This document shows positions 29,324 through 37,374 of a DNA stretch of 64,000 nt, piece after piece; position 1 is the stretch's first letter; each line of letters begins with the position of its first letter. Under the pieces are notes generated by a model that had not been told where the DNA came from, made no database searches, and was given only the letters and a program-made list of their open reading frames with translations. This DNA is from Thermoanaerobaculia bacterium. Lineage in GTDB: Bacteria; Acidobacteriota; Thermoanaerobaculia; Multivoradales; JAHEKO01. The stretch is taken from contig CAMYOG010000015.1 in assembly GCA_947259925.1 (NCBI GenBank), positions 62,001 through 126,000 of the forward strand, in the 5' to 3' direction. The translations under genes were made by a program, and so were the position numbers.

Positions 29324-29926
29324 ATGCGCGGCGCCCCACGACGCTCCGGCTTCAGCCTGGTGGAGCTCGTCGTGGTGCTCGCGATCGCGACGTTGGCGGC
29401 GGCGCTGGCTACACCCGACGTGCTCCGACTCTCCTCGGGTCTTCGGGTGCGCAGCGCCGCCGCCGCGGTAGCAGGAGCACTTCGAAGCGCCCGAGCCCTG
29501 GCGGTTCGCGAGGGCGCGAACGCCGCCATACGATTCCGCTCCGACGACGACGCAGTCTTCTACACGCTGTACAAGGACGGCGATGAAGACGGCGTCTCCA
29601 ACGCGGACATCGATTCCGGGGTCGACCCGCCGGTGGGTCCCGCCCACCGAATACGCCACCTGGGTAGCCGGATCCGATTCGGCTTTCCACCTTCCGATCG
29701 CCCTCCGCGCGACCCTTCCGACCCGCGCCGGGTCCTCACCAGGCTGGACGACCCGATCCGTTTCAACCGCTCGAACCTCGCCTCGTTCAATCCACTCGGC
29801 GGGTCGACCCCGGGCTCGGTCTATCTGACCGACGGACTGCACCACCTGACCGTGGTGCGCCTCTACGGCATCACCGGCAAGGTGCGGACCCTGAGCTACG
29901 ACTACGCACGGGAGAGCTGGCACTAG
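29324..29926 (+). CDS. GspH/FimT-type pseudopilin
   Basis: The prepilin motif RSGFSLVELVVVLAIATLAA (cleavage after Gly, Glu at +5) is followed by a long N-terminal helix and a soluble domain with a calcium-like acidic loop (KDGDEDGVSNADIDSG). It has 200 residues. It is two bases after the ComEA-like gene. No other pilin gene is adjacent. Confidence 0.87.
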   Translation: MRGAPRRSGFSLVELVVVLAIATLAAALATPDVLRLSSGLRVRSAAAAVAGALRSARALAVREGANAAIRFRSDDDAVFYTLYKDGDEDGVSNADIDSGVDPPVGPAHRIRHLGSRIRFGFPPSDRPPRDPSDPRRVLTRLDDPIRFNRSNLASFNPLGGSTPGSVYLTDGLHHLTVVRLYGITGKVRTLSYDYARESWH

Positions 29927-30083
29927 GCGGCGGCTGCCGCCAGCGGATTGAAGGTCTCGGCGAAGCGCTGGAAGAGCTCGCGATCGCCCTCCACCGCGGC
30001 GCGGTTCTCGGCCAGCAGGTCCGCCAGCCGAGCCGCTCCGGAGGTCAGCTCGCGGAAGGTTCGGCGTCGCCGGACCGCTCCTC
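29927..30083 (-). pseudogene. Possible C-terminal remnant of an unknown gene
   Basis: On the minus strand an uninterrupted reading RELTSGAARLADLLAENRAA, then VEGDRELFQRFAETFNPLAA and a stop, looks like real coding helix (alternating hydrophobic and charged residues). It lacks a start and is closed by a stop near 30100. The parent family is not recognised. It abuts the apparently N-truncated gene on the other strand, suggesting a rearrangement junction near 30080. Confidence 0.35.
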
Positions 30084-30131
30084 TATTTCGTTACCCGGGG
30101 CTGGGGCAAGAGCCGCGAACGGATCGCCGCG

Positions 30132-31046
30132 CTGGTGGTGTTGGCGCTTCTCGCGGGCGCCGCGTTTACGCTTTGGGGCTACGCCGACCTGCGTACGCCC
30201 GCGGCCGAGGACGCGTCGGCCGAGAGCGCGCGCCAGGGAAGGGAGATTCTCGAGAGATCGGCCGAGCGCCACGGGCTCGGGGCCTGGCAGAGCTACACGA
30301 CCCTCGAGACCGTCGCCACGGACACCTGGAAGGTCGGCGGGTGGTGGCCGACCCCCGAGCAACAATTCCGGACCCAGGCACTGCTCGGTACCTTCACCTC
30401 GCGTGTGGAGCTGCTCGGCGGCCCGTCGGCAGGTGAGATCCGCGGCATTCAGAGCTGGGCCGCCTACCGCCAAGAGCCGGGCGCCCAGCGGGCGACGTTC
30501 CTCGAGGATCCCGCGTACGAGATCATCTTCTACCTGCCGACACTCCAATACTTCACCGAGCTCCCCTTCCGGCTGCTGGCCGCCGACACGGTTCTCGACG
30601 CCGGACCCGCCAGCCACCGCGGTCGTCGCTACGATCGGGTTCTCGTGACCTGGGGCACCCCGGAGCCGCACGCCGAGCACGACCAGTACCTGCTCTGGAT
30701 CGACACCGAAACGGGGCTCGTCGAGATGGTGCAGTACACGGTCCGCGACCTGGCGGCACTCAACTCCGGGACGATGAGAGTGCTCATGAAGAGTCTCGCC
30801 GTCGGGACGATCCACTTCGACGACTATCGCCCGGTCGACGGCGTCATGATTCCGTTCGAGCAGACCGTCACCCTTTCCGAGCCGGCGCTGACGCAGTATC
30901 CGGTCGCCGAGAACTTCCACCATCGATTGGTGCTCGACCAGGCACGGTTCGACGCGGTCCCGGTCGAGTTGCTGGTTCTCGATCCCGGGCTGGAAGCACC
31001 CTCGGATAGCAAGCCGGCTGTGCCCGGATCGAGCTCTGAGACCTAG
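30132..31046 (+). CDS. Hypothetical membrane-anchored/exported protein, possibly N-truncated
   Basis: About 304 residues from GTG at 30132 or 30135. A hydrophobic N-terminus (VLALLAGAAFTLWGYADL) is followed by a soluble domain with many aromatic beta-strand-like segments (EIIFYLPTLQYFTELPFRLL, DQYLLWIDTETGLVEMVQYT, VGTIHFDDYRPVDGVMIPFE). The fold pattern resembles outer-membrane lipoprotein-sorting (LolA/LolB-like) domains, but I cannot confirm it. The frame is open upstream and reads YFVTRGWGKSRERIAALVV, so the natural start may have been lost. Confidence 0.6.
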   Translation: MVVLALLAGAAFTLWGYADLRTPAAEDASAESARQGREILERSAERHGLGAWQSYTTLETVATDTWKVGGWWPTPEQQFRTQALLGTFTSRVELLGGPSAGEIRGIQSWAAYRQEPGAQRATFLEDPAYEIIFYLPTLQYFTELPFRLLAADTVLDAGPASHRGRRYDRVLVTWGTPEPHAEHDQYLLWIDTETGLVEMVQYTVRDLAALNSGTMRVLMKSLAVGTIHFDDYRPVDGVMIPFEQTVTLSEPALTQYPVAENFHHRLVLDQARFDAVPVELLVLDPGLEAPSDSKPAVPGSSSET

Positions 31047-31060
31047 GCACGCAGAGGCCA

Positions 31061-31089
31061 TTGACGACCGAGGGGGCCTGAGCTAAGTT
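31061..31089 (+). promoter_or_regulatory. Putative cutA promoter
   Basis: TTGACG (31061-31066), a 17-base spacer and TAAGTT (31084-31089). The start codon TTG at 31099 is only 10 bases past the -10 box, so the transcript would be almost leaderless. Confidence 0.5.
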
Positions 31090-31098
31090 CTCTGGACC

Positions 31099-31482
31099 TT
31101 GAAGGCGATCGTCGTAGTCACCACAGTCGGTACCCAGGAGCAGGCGAACCTGATCGCCGAAGAGCTGGTGATCGGCCGCCAGGCGAGCTGCGTCAACATC
31201 TTGCCGGTCCACCGCTCGGTCTACCTCTGGCAAGGGAAGGTGTGCGACGACCAGGAGCTGCTGCTGGTCATCAAGACCACGAAGGGCCAGTACGCCCAGG
31301 TCGAGAAGACGATCCAGGAGCTCCACAACTACGACCTGCCGGAGATCCTGGCGTTCAACGTCGCGCACGGCGAGAAGCACTTCCTCGAGTGGATCAGCGA
31401 CTCGGTGACCGGGGTCCCCGACCCGCGCGACGAGGTGATCTTCCAGGAGGGTCCCGCCGACGCTTCCGACGCGCCGGTCTAG
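31099..31482 (+). CDS. cutA: Divalent-cation tolerance protein CutA
   Basis: Small trimeric protein with the CutA pattern: VVTTVGTQEQANLIAEELV, ASCVNILPVHRSVYLWQGKV and a TTKGQYAQVEKTIQELHNYD helix before LPEILAFNV. It has 127 residues, slightly longer than usual owing to an acidic tail. It starts with TTG and no ribosome binding site is obvious. It is convergent with the PLP enzyme gene. Confidence 0.92.
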   Translation: MKAIVVVTTVGTQEQANLIAEELVIGRQASCVNILPVHRSVYLWQGKVCDDQELLLVIKTTKGQYAQVEKTIQELHNYDLPEILAFNVAHGEKHFLEWISDSVTGVPDPRDEVIFQEGPADASDAPV

Positions 31483-31495
31483 CCTGAAGGCCAGG

Positions 31496-32656
31496 CTAGA
31501 TCCGCGCGAGGGCCTGATCGAGGTCGGCGATCAGGTCGTCCGCGTCTTCCACGCCGACCGACACCCGCACCAGCCCGTCGCTGATCCCGAGCTCCGCCCG
31601 CTGTTCCGGCGGGACCGAAGCGTGAGTCATGGTCGCCGGCTGCGAGATCAACGTCTCGACGCCGCCCAGGCTCTCGGCCAGGCTCATCACCTCGAGCGCG
31701 TCGAGGAAGGTCTTGGCGCTCTCGTGACTGCCGAGGTCGAAGGAGATCAGCGCACCGAAGCCCGTGGCCTGACTCTGATGCAGCTGGTGGCCGGGGTGGT
31801 CGGCGAGCCCCGGATAGAGCACCCGGGCCACCTTGTCGTGGCCGTCGAGATGCGCCGCGACGGCCCGCCCAGTCACTTCGTGGCGCTCCATTCGGACCGC
31901 GAGCGTCTTGATGCCGCGCAGTACCAGGAAGCTGTCGAAAGGTCCCAGGACGGCGCCGGCCGACTTCTGCACGAAGGCGAACCACTCCGCCTCTTTCTCG
32001 CGTGCCGCGACCAGAACGCCACCGAGCGAGTCGCTGTGGCCGTTGAGGAACTTGGTGGCCGAGTGGACGACGATATCGGCCCCGAGCTCGAGCGGCCGCT
32101 GAAAGTAGGGCGACATGAAGGTGTTGTCGACCACCGTCAAGGCACCGTGCGCCTTGCCGATCCTCGCCGCCCCGGCGATGTCGCTGACCTCCATCATCGG
32201 GTTGGTCGGGGTCTCGAGAAAGAGCAGCCGGGTGCGCTCGGTCATCGCCGCCTCGATGTTGTCCAGCGAGGTCGTGTCGACCCACGAGAAGGTCAGGTTG
32301 TAGCGCTCGAGGATCTGGGTGAAGAGCCGATAGGTGCCCCCGTAGACGTTGCGCGACGCGACCACGTGATCGCCCGACTCGACCAGGGTGAGGATCGCCG
32401 AGATCGCCGCCATCCCCGACGCGAAGGCGTGGCCGGAGTGGCCGCTCTCGAGGGACGCGACGTTCTCCTCGAGCGCGGTTCGCGTCGGGTTCTGGACCCG
32501 CGCGTACTCGAAGCCCTTGTGCTTGCCGAGCTCGTCCATCGCGTAGGTCGACGTCTGGTAGATCGGCACCGAGACCGCGCCGGTCGTCGGGTCGGGCGGC
32601 TGGCCGGCGTGGACGGCACGGGTGGAGAAGCCGAGCTTGTTCGGGTCGCCTTTCAC
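31496..32656 (-). CDS. Cystathionine gamma-synthase/lyase-type PLP enzyme
   Basis: Trans-sulfuration enzyme family (Cys/Met metabolism PLP-dependent). Signatures are STRAVHAGQPPDPTTGAVSV, FEYARVQNPTR, the PLP-lysine region VHSATKFLNGHSDSLGG and ISQPATMTHASVPPEQR near the C-terminus. It has 386 residues from GTG at 32656; upstream ATG frames are not conserved. Synthase and lyase activities cannot be told apart here. It is divergent from mtnA, another methionine-cycle gene, across a palindromic repeat. Confidence 0.9.
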   Translation of the reverse strand: MKGDPNKLGFSTRAVHAGQPPDPTTGAVSVPIYQTSTYAMDELGKHKGFEYARVQNPTRTALEENVASLESGHSGHAFASGMAAISAILTLVESGDHVVASRNVYGGTYRLFTQILERYNLTFSWVDTTSLDNIEAAMTERTRLLFLETPTNPMMEVSDIAGAARIGKAHGALTVVDNTFMSPYFQRPLELGADIVVHSATKFLNGHSDSLGGVLVAAREKEAEWFAFVQKSAGAVLGPFDSFLVLRGIKTLAVRMERHEVTGRAVAAHLDGHDKVARVLYPGLADHPGHQLHQSQATGFGALISFDLGSHESAKTFLDALEVMSLAESLGGVETLISQPATMTHASVPPEQRAELGISDGLVRVSVGVEDADDLIADLDQALARI

Positions 32657-32738
32657 GGTGGTGTCTCCCTGGGTCTGCCCGCGGGCGCGGGCCGGGGGTG
32701 ATTGTACGCCAACGCTGCCCAGGTCGACCGCACACGCT

Positions 32739-32884
32739 GTGGCACGGAGAGGACAAGGACACACCCCAGACGGGGAGTAAAGCGCAGCGCCCCCACTCAG
32801 CTATCTCAAGCGAAGCGCGCTCCAACTTCAGATGGGGCGCGAGCCATCCCCGGACGGGGTGTGTCCTTGTCCTCTCCGTGCCAC
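32739..32884. repeat. Long palindromic (REP-like) element, second family
   Basis: Two 37-base arms, 32739-32775 and 32848-32884, are inverted copies with about two mismatches (GTGGCACGGAGAGGACAAGG, then ACACACCCC). They flank a 72-base centre. The element fills the spacer between divergent metC-like and mtnA genes. Its ACAAGGACACACCCC theme differs from the GGGGACAGGT repeats near gyrB. Confidence 0.72.
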
Positions 32885-32907
32885 TGCCACCACCCCACGC
32901 GGGTATC

Positions 32908-33972
32908 ATGCGCGCCATGACCGAAGAGACCTTCTCCCCGATTCGCTGGACCGACAAGGGCCTCGAGCTGCTCGATCAGACCCGCTTGCCCCGCGAGGAG
33001 ACCTGGCTCCACTGCCGGCAGCCCGAGGACGTGGCCGAGGCGATCTACCGGCTGTCCGTGCGTGGCGCGCCGGCGATCGGCGTCGCCACGGCCTACGGCC
33101 TGGTAGTCGGTCTGCAGTCGATGGCGGAAGGTAGCGATCTCCACCGGCGGTTCACCGAGGTGTCGGAGCTGCTCGGAGCGACCCGACCGACCGCGGTCAA
33201 TCTGCGCTGGGCGCTCGAGGGCGGACGGAAGATCTTCGACGACAACGTCGACGCCGGCGGGGATGCGGTGATCGCGGCCCTGCTCGAGTGGGCGAAGCGG
33301 GTTCACGCCGCCGACATCCAGTCGTGCCGGCAGATCGGTGCCTTCGGCGCCGAGCTGTTCAGCGCCGACGACCGGGTCTTGACCCACTGCAACACCGGCG
33401 CCCTGGCGACCGGCGGCTACGGCACCGCGCTCGGGGTCATCACCGCCTCGCACGAGCAGGGGAAGGTGTCGCAGGTGTGGGTGGACGAGACGAGGCCACT
33501 GCTCCAGGGAGCGCGCCTCACTTCGTGGGAGCTCGAGCGCCTGGGGATCCCGTACAAGCTGGTGACCGACTCGAGCGTCGGCACCCTGATGTCGCGCGGC
33601 CTGGTCGACCGGGTCGTCCTGGGGGCCGATCGGATCGCCGCCAATGGCGACACCGCCAACAAGATCGGCACCTACACCGTCGCCGTGGTCGCCAACCGCC
33701 ACAACGTGCCGTTCTACGTCGCGGCGCCGTTGTCGACGATCGACCAGAGGACCCCGACCGGCTCCGACATCCCGATCGAAGAACGCGACGAGGAAGAGCT
33801 GCGCCGGGTCTTCGAGGCGACCATCTCGCCGGAGAACGCGCCGGCCGCCAACTTCGCCTTCGACGTCACTCCGAACGAGCTGATCGCCGCGATCATCACC
33901 GACGTCGGGGTGCTCGAGCCGCCGTTCACCGAGTCGATCGCTGAAGCCTTTCGAAAGATCGAAGCGGGCTAG
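32908..33972 (+). CDS. mtnA: S-methyl-5-thioribose-1-phosphate isomerase
   Basis: Methionine salvage enzyme of the eIF2B-like fold. Motifs are SVRGAPAIGVATAYG, LTHCNTGALATGGYGTALGV (catalytic Cys), VDETRPLLQGARLTSWEL and VLGADRIAANGDTANKIGTY (catalytic Asp). It has 354 residues from the ATG at 32908 (32917 is also possible). It overlaps the convergent gene at 33969 by 4 bases. Confidence 0.94.
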   Translation: MRAMTEETFSPIRWTDKGLELLDQTRLPREETWLHCRQPEDVAEAIYRLSVRGAPAIGVATAYGLVVGLQSMAEGSDLHRRFTEVSELLGATRPTAVNLRWALEGGRKIFDDNVDAGGDAVIAALLEWAKRVHAADIQSCRQIGAFGAELFSADDRVLTHCNTGALATGGYGTALGVITASHEQGKVSQVWVDETRPLLQGARLTSWELERLGIPYKLVTDSSVGTLMSRGLVDRVVLGADRIAANGDTANKIGTYTVAVVANRHNVPFYVAAPLSTIDQRTPTGSDIPIEERDEEELRRVFEATISPENAPAANFAFDVTPNELIAAIITDVGVLEPPFTESIAEAFRKIEAG

Positions 33973-34469
33973 GGCTCGTCGGGCTCGAAGTAGGGCAGGA
34001 TCCCGGAGTCGAGCTCTTCGGCGTAGAAGAGAACCTCCGGCGGCTCGAACCGCCAGGCGGTACGCGCCTGCGGGTAGGCGATGTACTTGTCGTTTTCGCT
34101 AGCGGGCGCGCCGAGCGCCGCGGTCATCGCCGCGACGATCGCTTCCTGGTCCTCCTTCTCGACCATGATCCAGACCATCTGCAAGCGATCGTCGCCGATC
34201 ACGAACTCGGCCCAGCGCGGCGCCCCCATGAACTCGAAGCCGTCGCAGTCCACCTGGACCTGAGCGGTCTCGACAGCCGGCAGGAACGGCGGATCGATCG
34301 GGCGGACCACGAGCCCGTTCGCACATTTGCCCTCGAGCTGCCGCTCGATCTCGGTGGTGCTCGCTCCCCAGCGGATCGGCTCGGGCTGGTGGAACGTGTC
34401 GGCTACCGCCCAGCCGCTGGTGGTCAGCAGGACCGCCACGGCCCCGGCTACGGATCTCGAACGCGTCAT
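33969..34469 (-). CDS. Secreted hypothetical protein
   Basis: From the ATG at 34469 the protein has a signal peptide (SVAGAVAVLLTTSGWAVADT) and a soluble domain of about 140 residues (PIRWGASTTEIERQLEGKC ... EFVIGDDRLQMVWIMVEKED). The pattern of a short helix after RWG and an early Cys recalls small periplasmic proteins, but no family is recognised. It has 166 residues. The 182-bp gap upstream carries the tmRNA promoter on the other strand. Confidence 0.65.
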   Translation of the reverse strand: MTRSRSVAGAVAVLLTTSGWAVADTFHQPEPIRWGASTTEIERQLEGKCANGLVVRPIDPPFLPAVETAQVQVDCDGFEFMGAPRWAEFVIGDDRLQMVWIMVEKEDQEAIVAAMTAALGAPASENDKYIAYPQARTAWRFEPPEVLFYAEELDSGILPYFEPDEP

Positions 34470-34592
34470 CGTGGTTTCCTCGAAGAGGTTTGTCGCTGCC
34501 TCACCAGACCATACTCCCGAAGCAAGGCCGAGGTTACAGCTGCGCGGTCGGGACCGCGACCCCCGCTGGCATGGCGCGAGGGCCAGACATGG

Positions 34593-34621
34593 TTGCAGGC
34601 TGGGGAATCTTCCCCTAATGT
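34593..34621 (+). promoter_or_regulatory. Putative tmRNA promoter
   Basis: TTGCAG (34593-34598), a 17-base spacer and TAATGT (34616-34621) lie 30 bases before the mature 5' end of tmRNA. A short 5' precursor segment would be removed by RNase P. Confidence 0.6.
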
Positions 34622-34651
34622 TTGCCGTTCTAGTAGGTGGTTCTTTCCAGT

Positions 34652-35000
34652 GGGGGCGAATCGGATTCGACGGGGAACAGAGCGGGTCGAGGGTTGCGTG
34701 TCGATCTCCGCACGTACGCGGAAAACACACTTGCCAACGACAACTTGGCTCTGGCTGCTTAACTGACAGCCACGTGCCGGCAGGAGCCTGATCCGCGGCG
34801 CCTGTCGGGGCGACACTAATGCGGGTCTAAGAGCTCGTCTGGTCTCGCGCCGAGCTCGGATCAAACAGTGAGACTGGTCGGATGCATCGGTTGCCTCTGT
34901 CCACACCGTATTCGACGAGATCTACGAACAGAGGATATGCACGTAGAAGCTCTCGGAACGCGTTTCCCGGACGTGGGTTCAATTCCCACCGCCTCCACCA
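34652..35000 (+). ncRNA. ssrA: Transfer-messenger RNA (tmRNA)
   Basis: The 5' end GGGGGCGAATCGGATTCGAC and the 3' T arm/acceptor (GTGGGTTCAATTCCCACC ... CCTCCACCA) form the tRNA-like domain; the 7-bp acceptor GGGGGCG / CGCCTCC closes. The tag reading frame at 34733-34762 encodes ANDNLALAA and ends in TAA, a normal proteolysis tag that rescues stalled ribosomes with SmpB. It is 349 nt long. Part of the 3' end is duplicated about 100 bp downstream, next to a recombinase remnant. Confidence 0.95.
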
Positions 35001-35029
35001 ATCGTTCGCTCCGCTCACAATGGGTTCCG

Positions 35030-35102
35030 GGGGTGGGAATGGGTACTCGCACAGCCGGCTGGACGCCGGCTCTGCTCGGAGCAATTCCCACCGCCTCCAC
35101 CA
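35030..35102. repeat. Palindromic element with a duplicated tmRNA 3' end
   Basis: Begins GGGGGTGGGAAT (inverted T-arm/acceptor sequence), has an inner hairpin GCCGGCTGGACGCCGGC, and ends with ATTCCCACCGCCTCCACCA at 35084-35102. The last 21 bases (35082-35102) are an exact direct repeat of the mature tmRNA 3' end (34980-35000). The same layout occurs after the tRNA-Ser genes. Confidence 0.65.
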
Positions 35103-35109
35103 ACGCAAG

Positions 35110-35604
35110 AGAATTCGAACCACCCTCCGGGCCCTCGCCTGAGAGTGGTTTTTCCATGAGAACCAGGGCGTTCAGGGCCGTCCTGGCGACGTAGTAGGGG
35201 CGGCCGATGTCGACCTTCTGGGGTTCCAAGCGGATTGGGCCGAGGAGTCTGCGGAGCAGCTTGGCGGACTTTTCGGTGCTTCGTTCCAGGAGCTTCTGCA
35301 GCTCGCCGAGCCGGTCCTCGATCCATTCGATCGGCAGTGCCTGGAAGACCTTCTCGCGGCTTCGGCGAAGGCCCTCGACCTCCACGCGAAGGGCTTCGAC
35401 CGGACGCTCGGTCTCGACCAGGGCTTTTCCCAGCTCCCTACTGCCTCGGCCCTCGCCGACGAAGTTCGCGAGGCGCCGCTCTTCGGCGGTCAGCTCCTTC
35501 TCCCGCAGGCGGATCGTCTCTGGAACATCAGCGTAGATCGTGGCCGATGGGTCCGATGCCCGCCGCCTCGCAAAGTGCCAGCCGAATGTCTGGGCCGAAC
35601 GCAA
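35110..35604 (-). pseudogene. Serine recombinase C-terminal remnant
   Basis: On the minus strand the reading runs IRLREKELTAEERRLANFVG, GSRELGKALVETERPVEALR, IEWIEDRLGELQKLLERS and LLRRLLGPIRLEPQKVD, ending near NALVLMEKPLSGEG. This coiled-coil plus beta segment is typical of the C-terminal region of phage- or island-encoded large serine recombinases. The catalytic N-terminal domain and zinc ribbon are missing. The frame continues without a stop into the inverted tmRNA-end repeat. It is most likely the remains of an element integrated at the tmRNA gene. Confidence 0.7.
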
Positions 35605-35651
35605 GACCGGTTGTCCTCTTCTACGTCTCTTTGACAGAGGGACACGTGATC

Positions 35652-35993
35652 ATGGGAGCAACTCGAAATGACGACCCCTACGCACCGGAGAACCTGCTGG
35701 GCTACGTGGACTGGTTCGTCTTGCACGACCGTCAACTCATCGAGAGAGCACTCGAGGCACTCGAGAACTTAGAGCCCACGGGCGAGGGCGAGTGGACCTG
35801 GTACGAATCCTCACCCACGGGTCGACGCGTCGTCGCTGTGCTCGCGATAGAGGGCGATCAACTTGCGCTGGAGACCCTTACCGAGAGGGACGCCGATCTG
35901 TGCCGCGCGCGTCTCGAGGGCGCAGCGGGATCCGCGGTCCAGTTCCTGATTGGCCAGGAGTCCTACAAGACCTGGTGCATCGATGTCTCCTGA
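35652..35993 (+). CDS. Hypothetical protein
   Basis: A 113-residue soluble acidic protein (MGATRNDDPYAPENLLGYVD) with a helical N-terminal half (FVLHDRQLIERALEALENLE) and a beta-rich end (RRVVAVLAIEGDQLALETLT). GAGGG lies 12 bases upstream of the ATG; a GTG at 35646 is also possible. It sits between the recombinase remnant and the mtfA-like gene. No family recognised; it may belong to the decayed island. Confidence 0.5.
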   Translation: MGATRNDDPYAPENLLGYVDWFVLHDRQLIERALEALENLEPTGEGEWTWYESSPTGRRVVAVLAIEGDQLALETLTERDADLCRARLEGAAGSAVQFLIGQESYKTWCIDVS

Positions 35994-36001
35994 AACTGGC
36001 G

Positions 36002-37036
36002 TTACGACGATCGCCGCAGACAGCACTTCTTGTACTTCTTCCCGCTGCCGCAAGGGCAGGGCGAGTTGCGGCCGAAACGCGGGCGGCCGCGCTTGCGCTC
36101 TCGGGCGAGTGCGGCAACGCGGGTGTGGAGCTTCTGGTTGAAGACGCCGGAGAGCATCTCGTAGAGCTCTGGGTGCTTTCGGCGCATCACTCCGGGGCGC
36201 TCGAAGAAATACTCCGTAGCCACGGCGAAGAACTCCGCCTCGTTGGTGAGTGCGTAACCGTCGATGTCGGAGTCGCCGTCCCGGATCTGCTCCATCTTGC
36301 TTCGCGCGAGCTCGATCCACGGACCGATGCTCTGGCGGTCGAGCCCGACGGCCGGTAGGCCGTCGATGACGCCGTCGGACTTGTCCACGAGGTGGGCGAA
36401 CTCGTGAAGACCGACGTTGCGCTTGTCGCCGGGGTCGCGGAATCCACGGATGAGATCGGGTTTTACGAGGATCATCATCCGGTTCATCGCCCCGGTGCCC
36501 ACCATGCCGAGGGTGTGGTGGCTCTCGCCGTCGCCGAAGGAGAAGTCTTCACTGAACCGCGAGGGATAGATGAGAATCTCGCTGATCTGGTCCCACTCCC
36601 ACTCCGGGAAGCCGAAGATCGGAATGATGGCGCTTGAGGCGGCCAGCACCCGGGTTGTATGGTCCACTTGGGTCTTGATCCCCGTGACCCGCTTCTCACC
36701 CAGGAAGACCTGCAGCTCACGCCGGAAACGAAGCCGCTCGGCGGGCTCGAGAGCGCGGTAGAAGACCACCTCGCGCTGAAGCACCTCCTCCCACTCCGCC
36801 GGAAAGGGCTGGCTGAGGATCTTGCGCCGCCGGCGGAGCTTCCACGTCAGGATGTCGTAGAGACCGAAGGAGAGGGCGGCCGCAATCGGCAACGTCAGCC
36901 AGAGCGGCTTGCCGGTCGGCCTCAGCACGAAGGCCAGGAAGATCAGGATAGGAAGGGCGACGGCGGTGAAGGCCAGGGCCGTCCGGATGGTCCGCCGCTC
37001 CCAGAGCGTGAAGAGGCGGTTGGCGGGCTCGGTCAT
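36002..37036 (-). CDS. MtfA-like zinc metallopeptidase (M90) with SEC-C tail
   Basis: Two membrane helices (ALAFTAVALPILIFLAFVL; LPIAAALSFGLYDILTW) precede an MtfA/M90-type domain with RFRRELQVFLGEKR and the zinc motif GLHEFAHLVDKSDGVIDGLP, then NEAEFFAVATEYFFERP. The last 25 residues (GRNSPCPCGSGKKYKKCC) are a SEC-C zinc motif. It has 344 residues from the ATG at 37036. E. coli MtfA is soluble and regulates the glucose PTS through Mlc; a membrane-anchored form with SEC-C is unusual. Confidence 0.85.
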   Translation of the reverse strand: MTEPANRLFTLWERRTIRTALAFTAVALPILIFLAFVLRPTGKPLWLTLPIAAALSFGLYDILTWKLRRRRKILSQPFPAEWEEVLQREVVFYRALEPAERLRFRRELQVFLGEKRVTGIKTQVDHTTRVLAASSAIIPIFGFPEWEWDQISEILIYPSRFSEDFSFGDGESHHTLGMVGTGAMNRMMILVKPDLIRGFRDPGDKRNVGLHEFAHLVDKSDGVIDGLPAVGLDRQSIGPWIELARSKMEQIRDGDSDIDGYALTNEAEFFAVATEYFFERPGVMRRKHPELYEMLSGVFNQKLHTRVAALARERKRGRPRFGRNSPCPCGSGKKYKKCCLRRSS

Positions 37037-37156
37037 CGCTCGGATCGTAGCCTGAGCGCCGGCGGCCGGGCCTACGACCGGGCTCCGGAGTCTCTGACCC
37101 GGGTCGAGGGGCAAGACCACCCTGGCGGGGCGAGGATCCGCGCGGAAACCCTCGCA

Positions 37157-37357
37157 GTGGCTAGCGCGGAGGACACGGAGCTTCGGAAGCTCTGCTGGTA
37201 TCAGTTGGGCCGCGGCGTTTCTGACCGGCAATGGCAGGAGGCCTGCGGTGTGCTCAAGGTCAACAGAGGCGGTTGGGATCTGACCTACATGCAGAAGACC
37301 GCTGCCGGTCTGGGTGTCCGGGACCTGCTGGAGAAGGCCCTCGACGAAGTCGGTTAG
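37157..37357 (+). pseudogene. C-terminal fragment of a nucleotidyltransferase-like/unknown protein
   Basis: The reading VASAEDTELRKLCWYQLGRG, then VSDRQWQEACGVLKV and AAGLGVRDLLEKALDEVG resembles a recurrent C-terminal pattern (EDT..KL.WY.LGG..S..QW.DVLGVLK...LGV.DLL..AL). From memory that pattern belongs to AbiEii-like nucleotidyltransferase or similar toxin-antitoxin proteins. Only about 66 codons remain and no N-terminal part is present. Assignment uncertain; it is a broken gene. Confidence 0.45.
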
Positions 37358-37374
37358 GCTGAGACTCCCTGGGA

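Noticed and set aside
32698-32907. N-terminal extension of mtnA by 70 codons
   Set aside because: The extension lies in the palindromic repeat; the conserved protein begins at 32908 or 32917.
34861-35109. Continuation of the recombinase frame into tmRNA antisense
   Set aside because: The reading VEAVGIEPTSGKRVPRAST is antisense tmRNA, so it is not a protein part; only 35110-35604 looks like recombinase.
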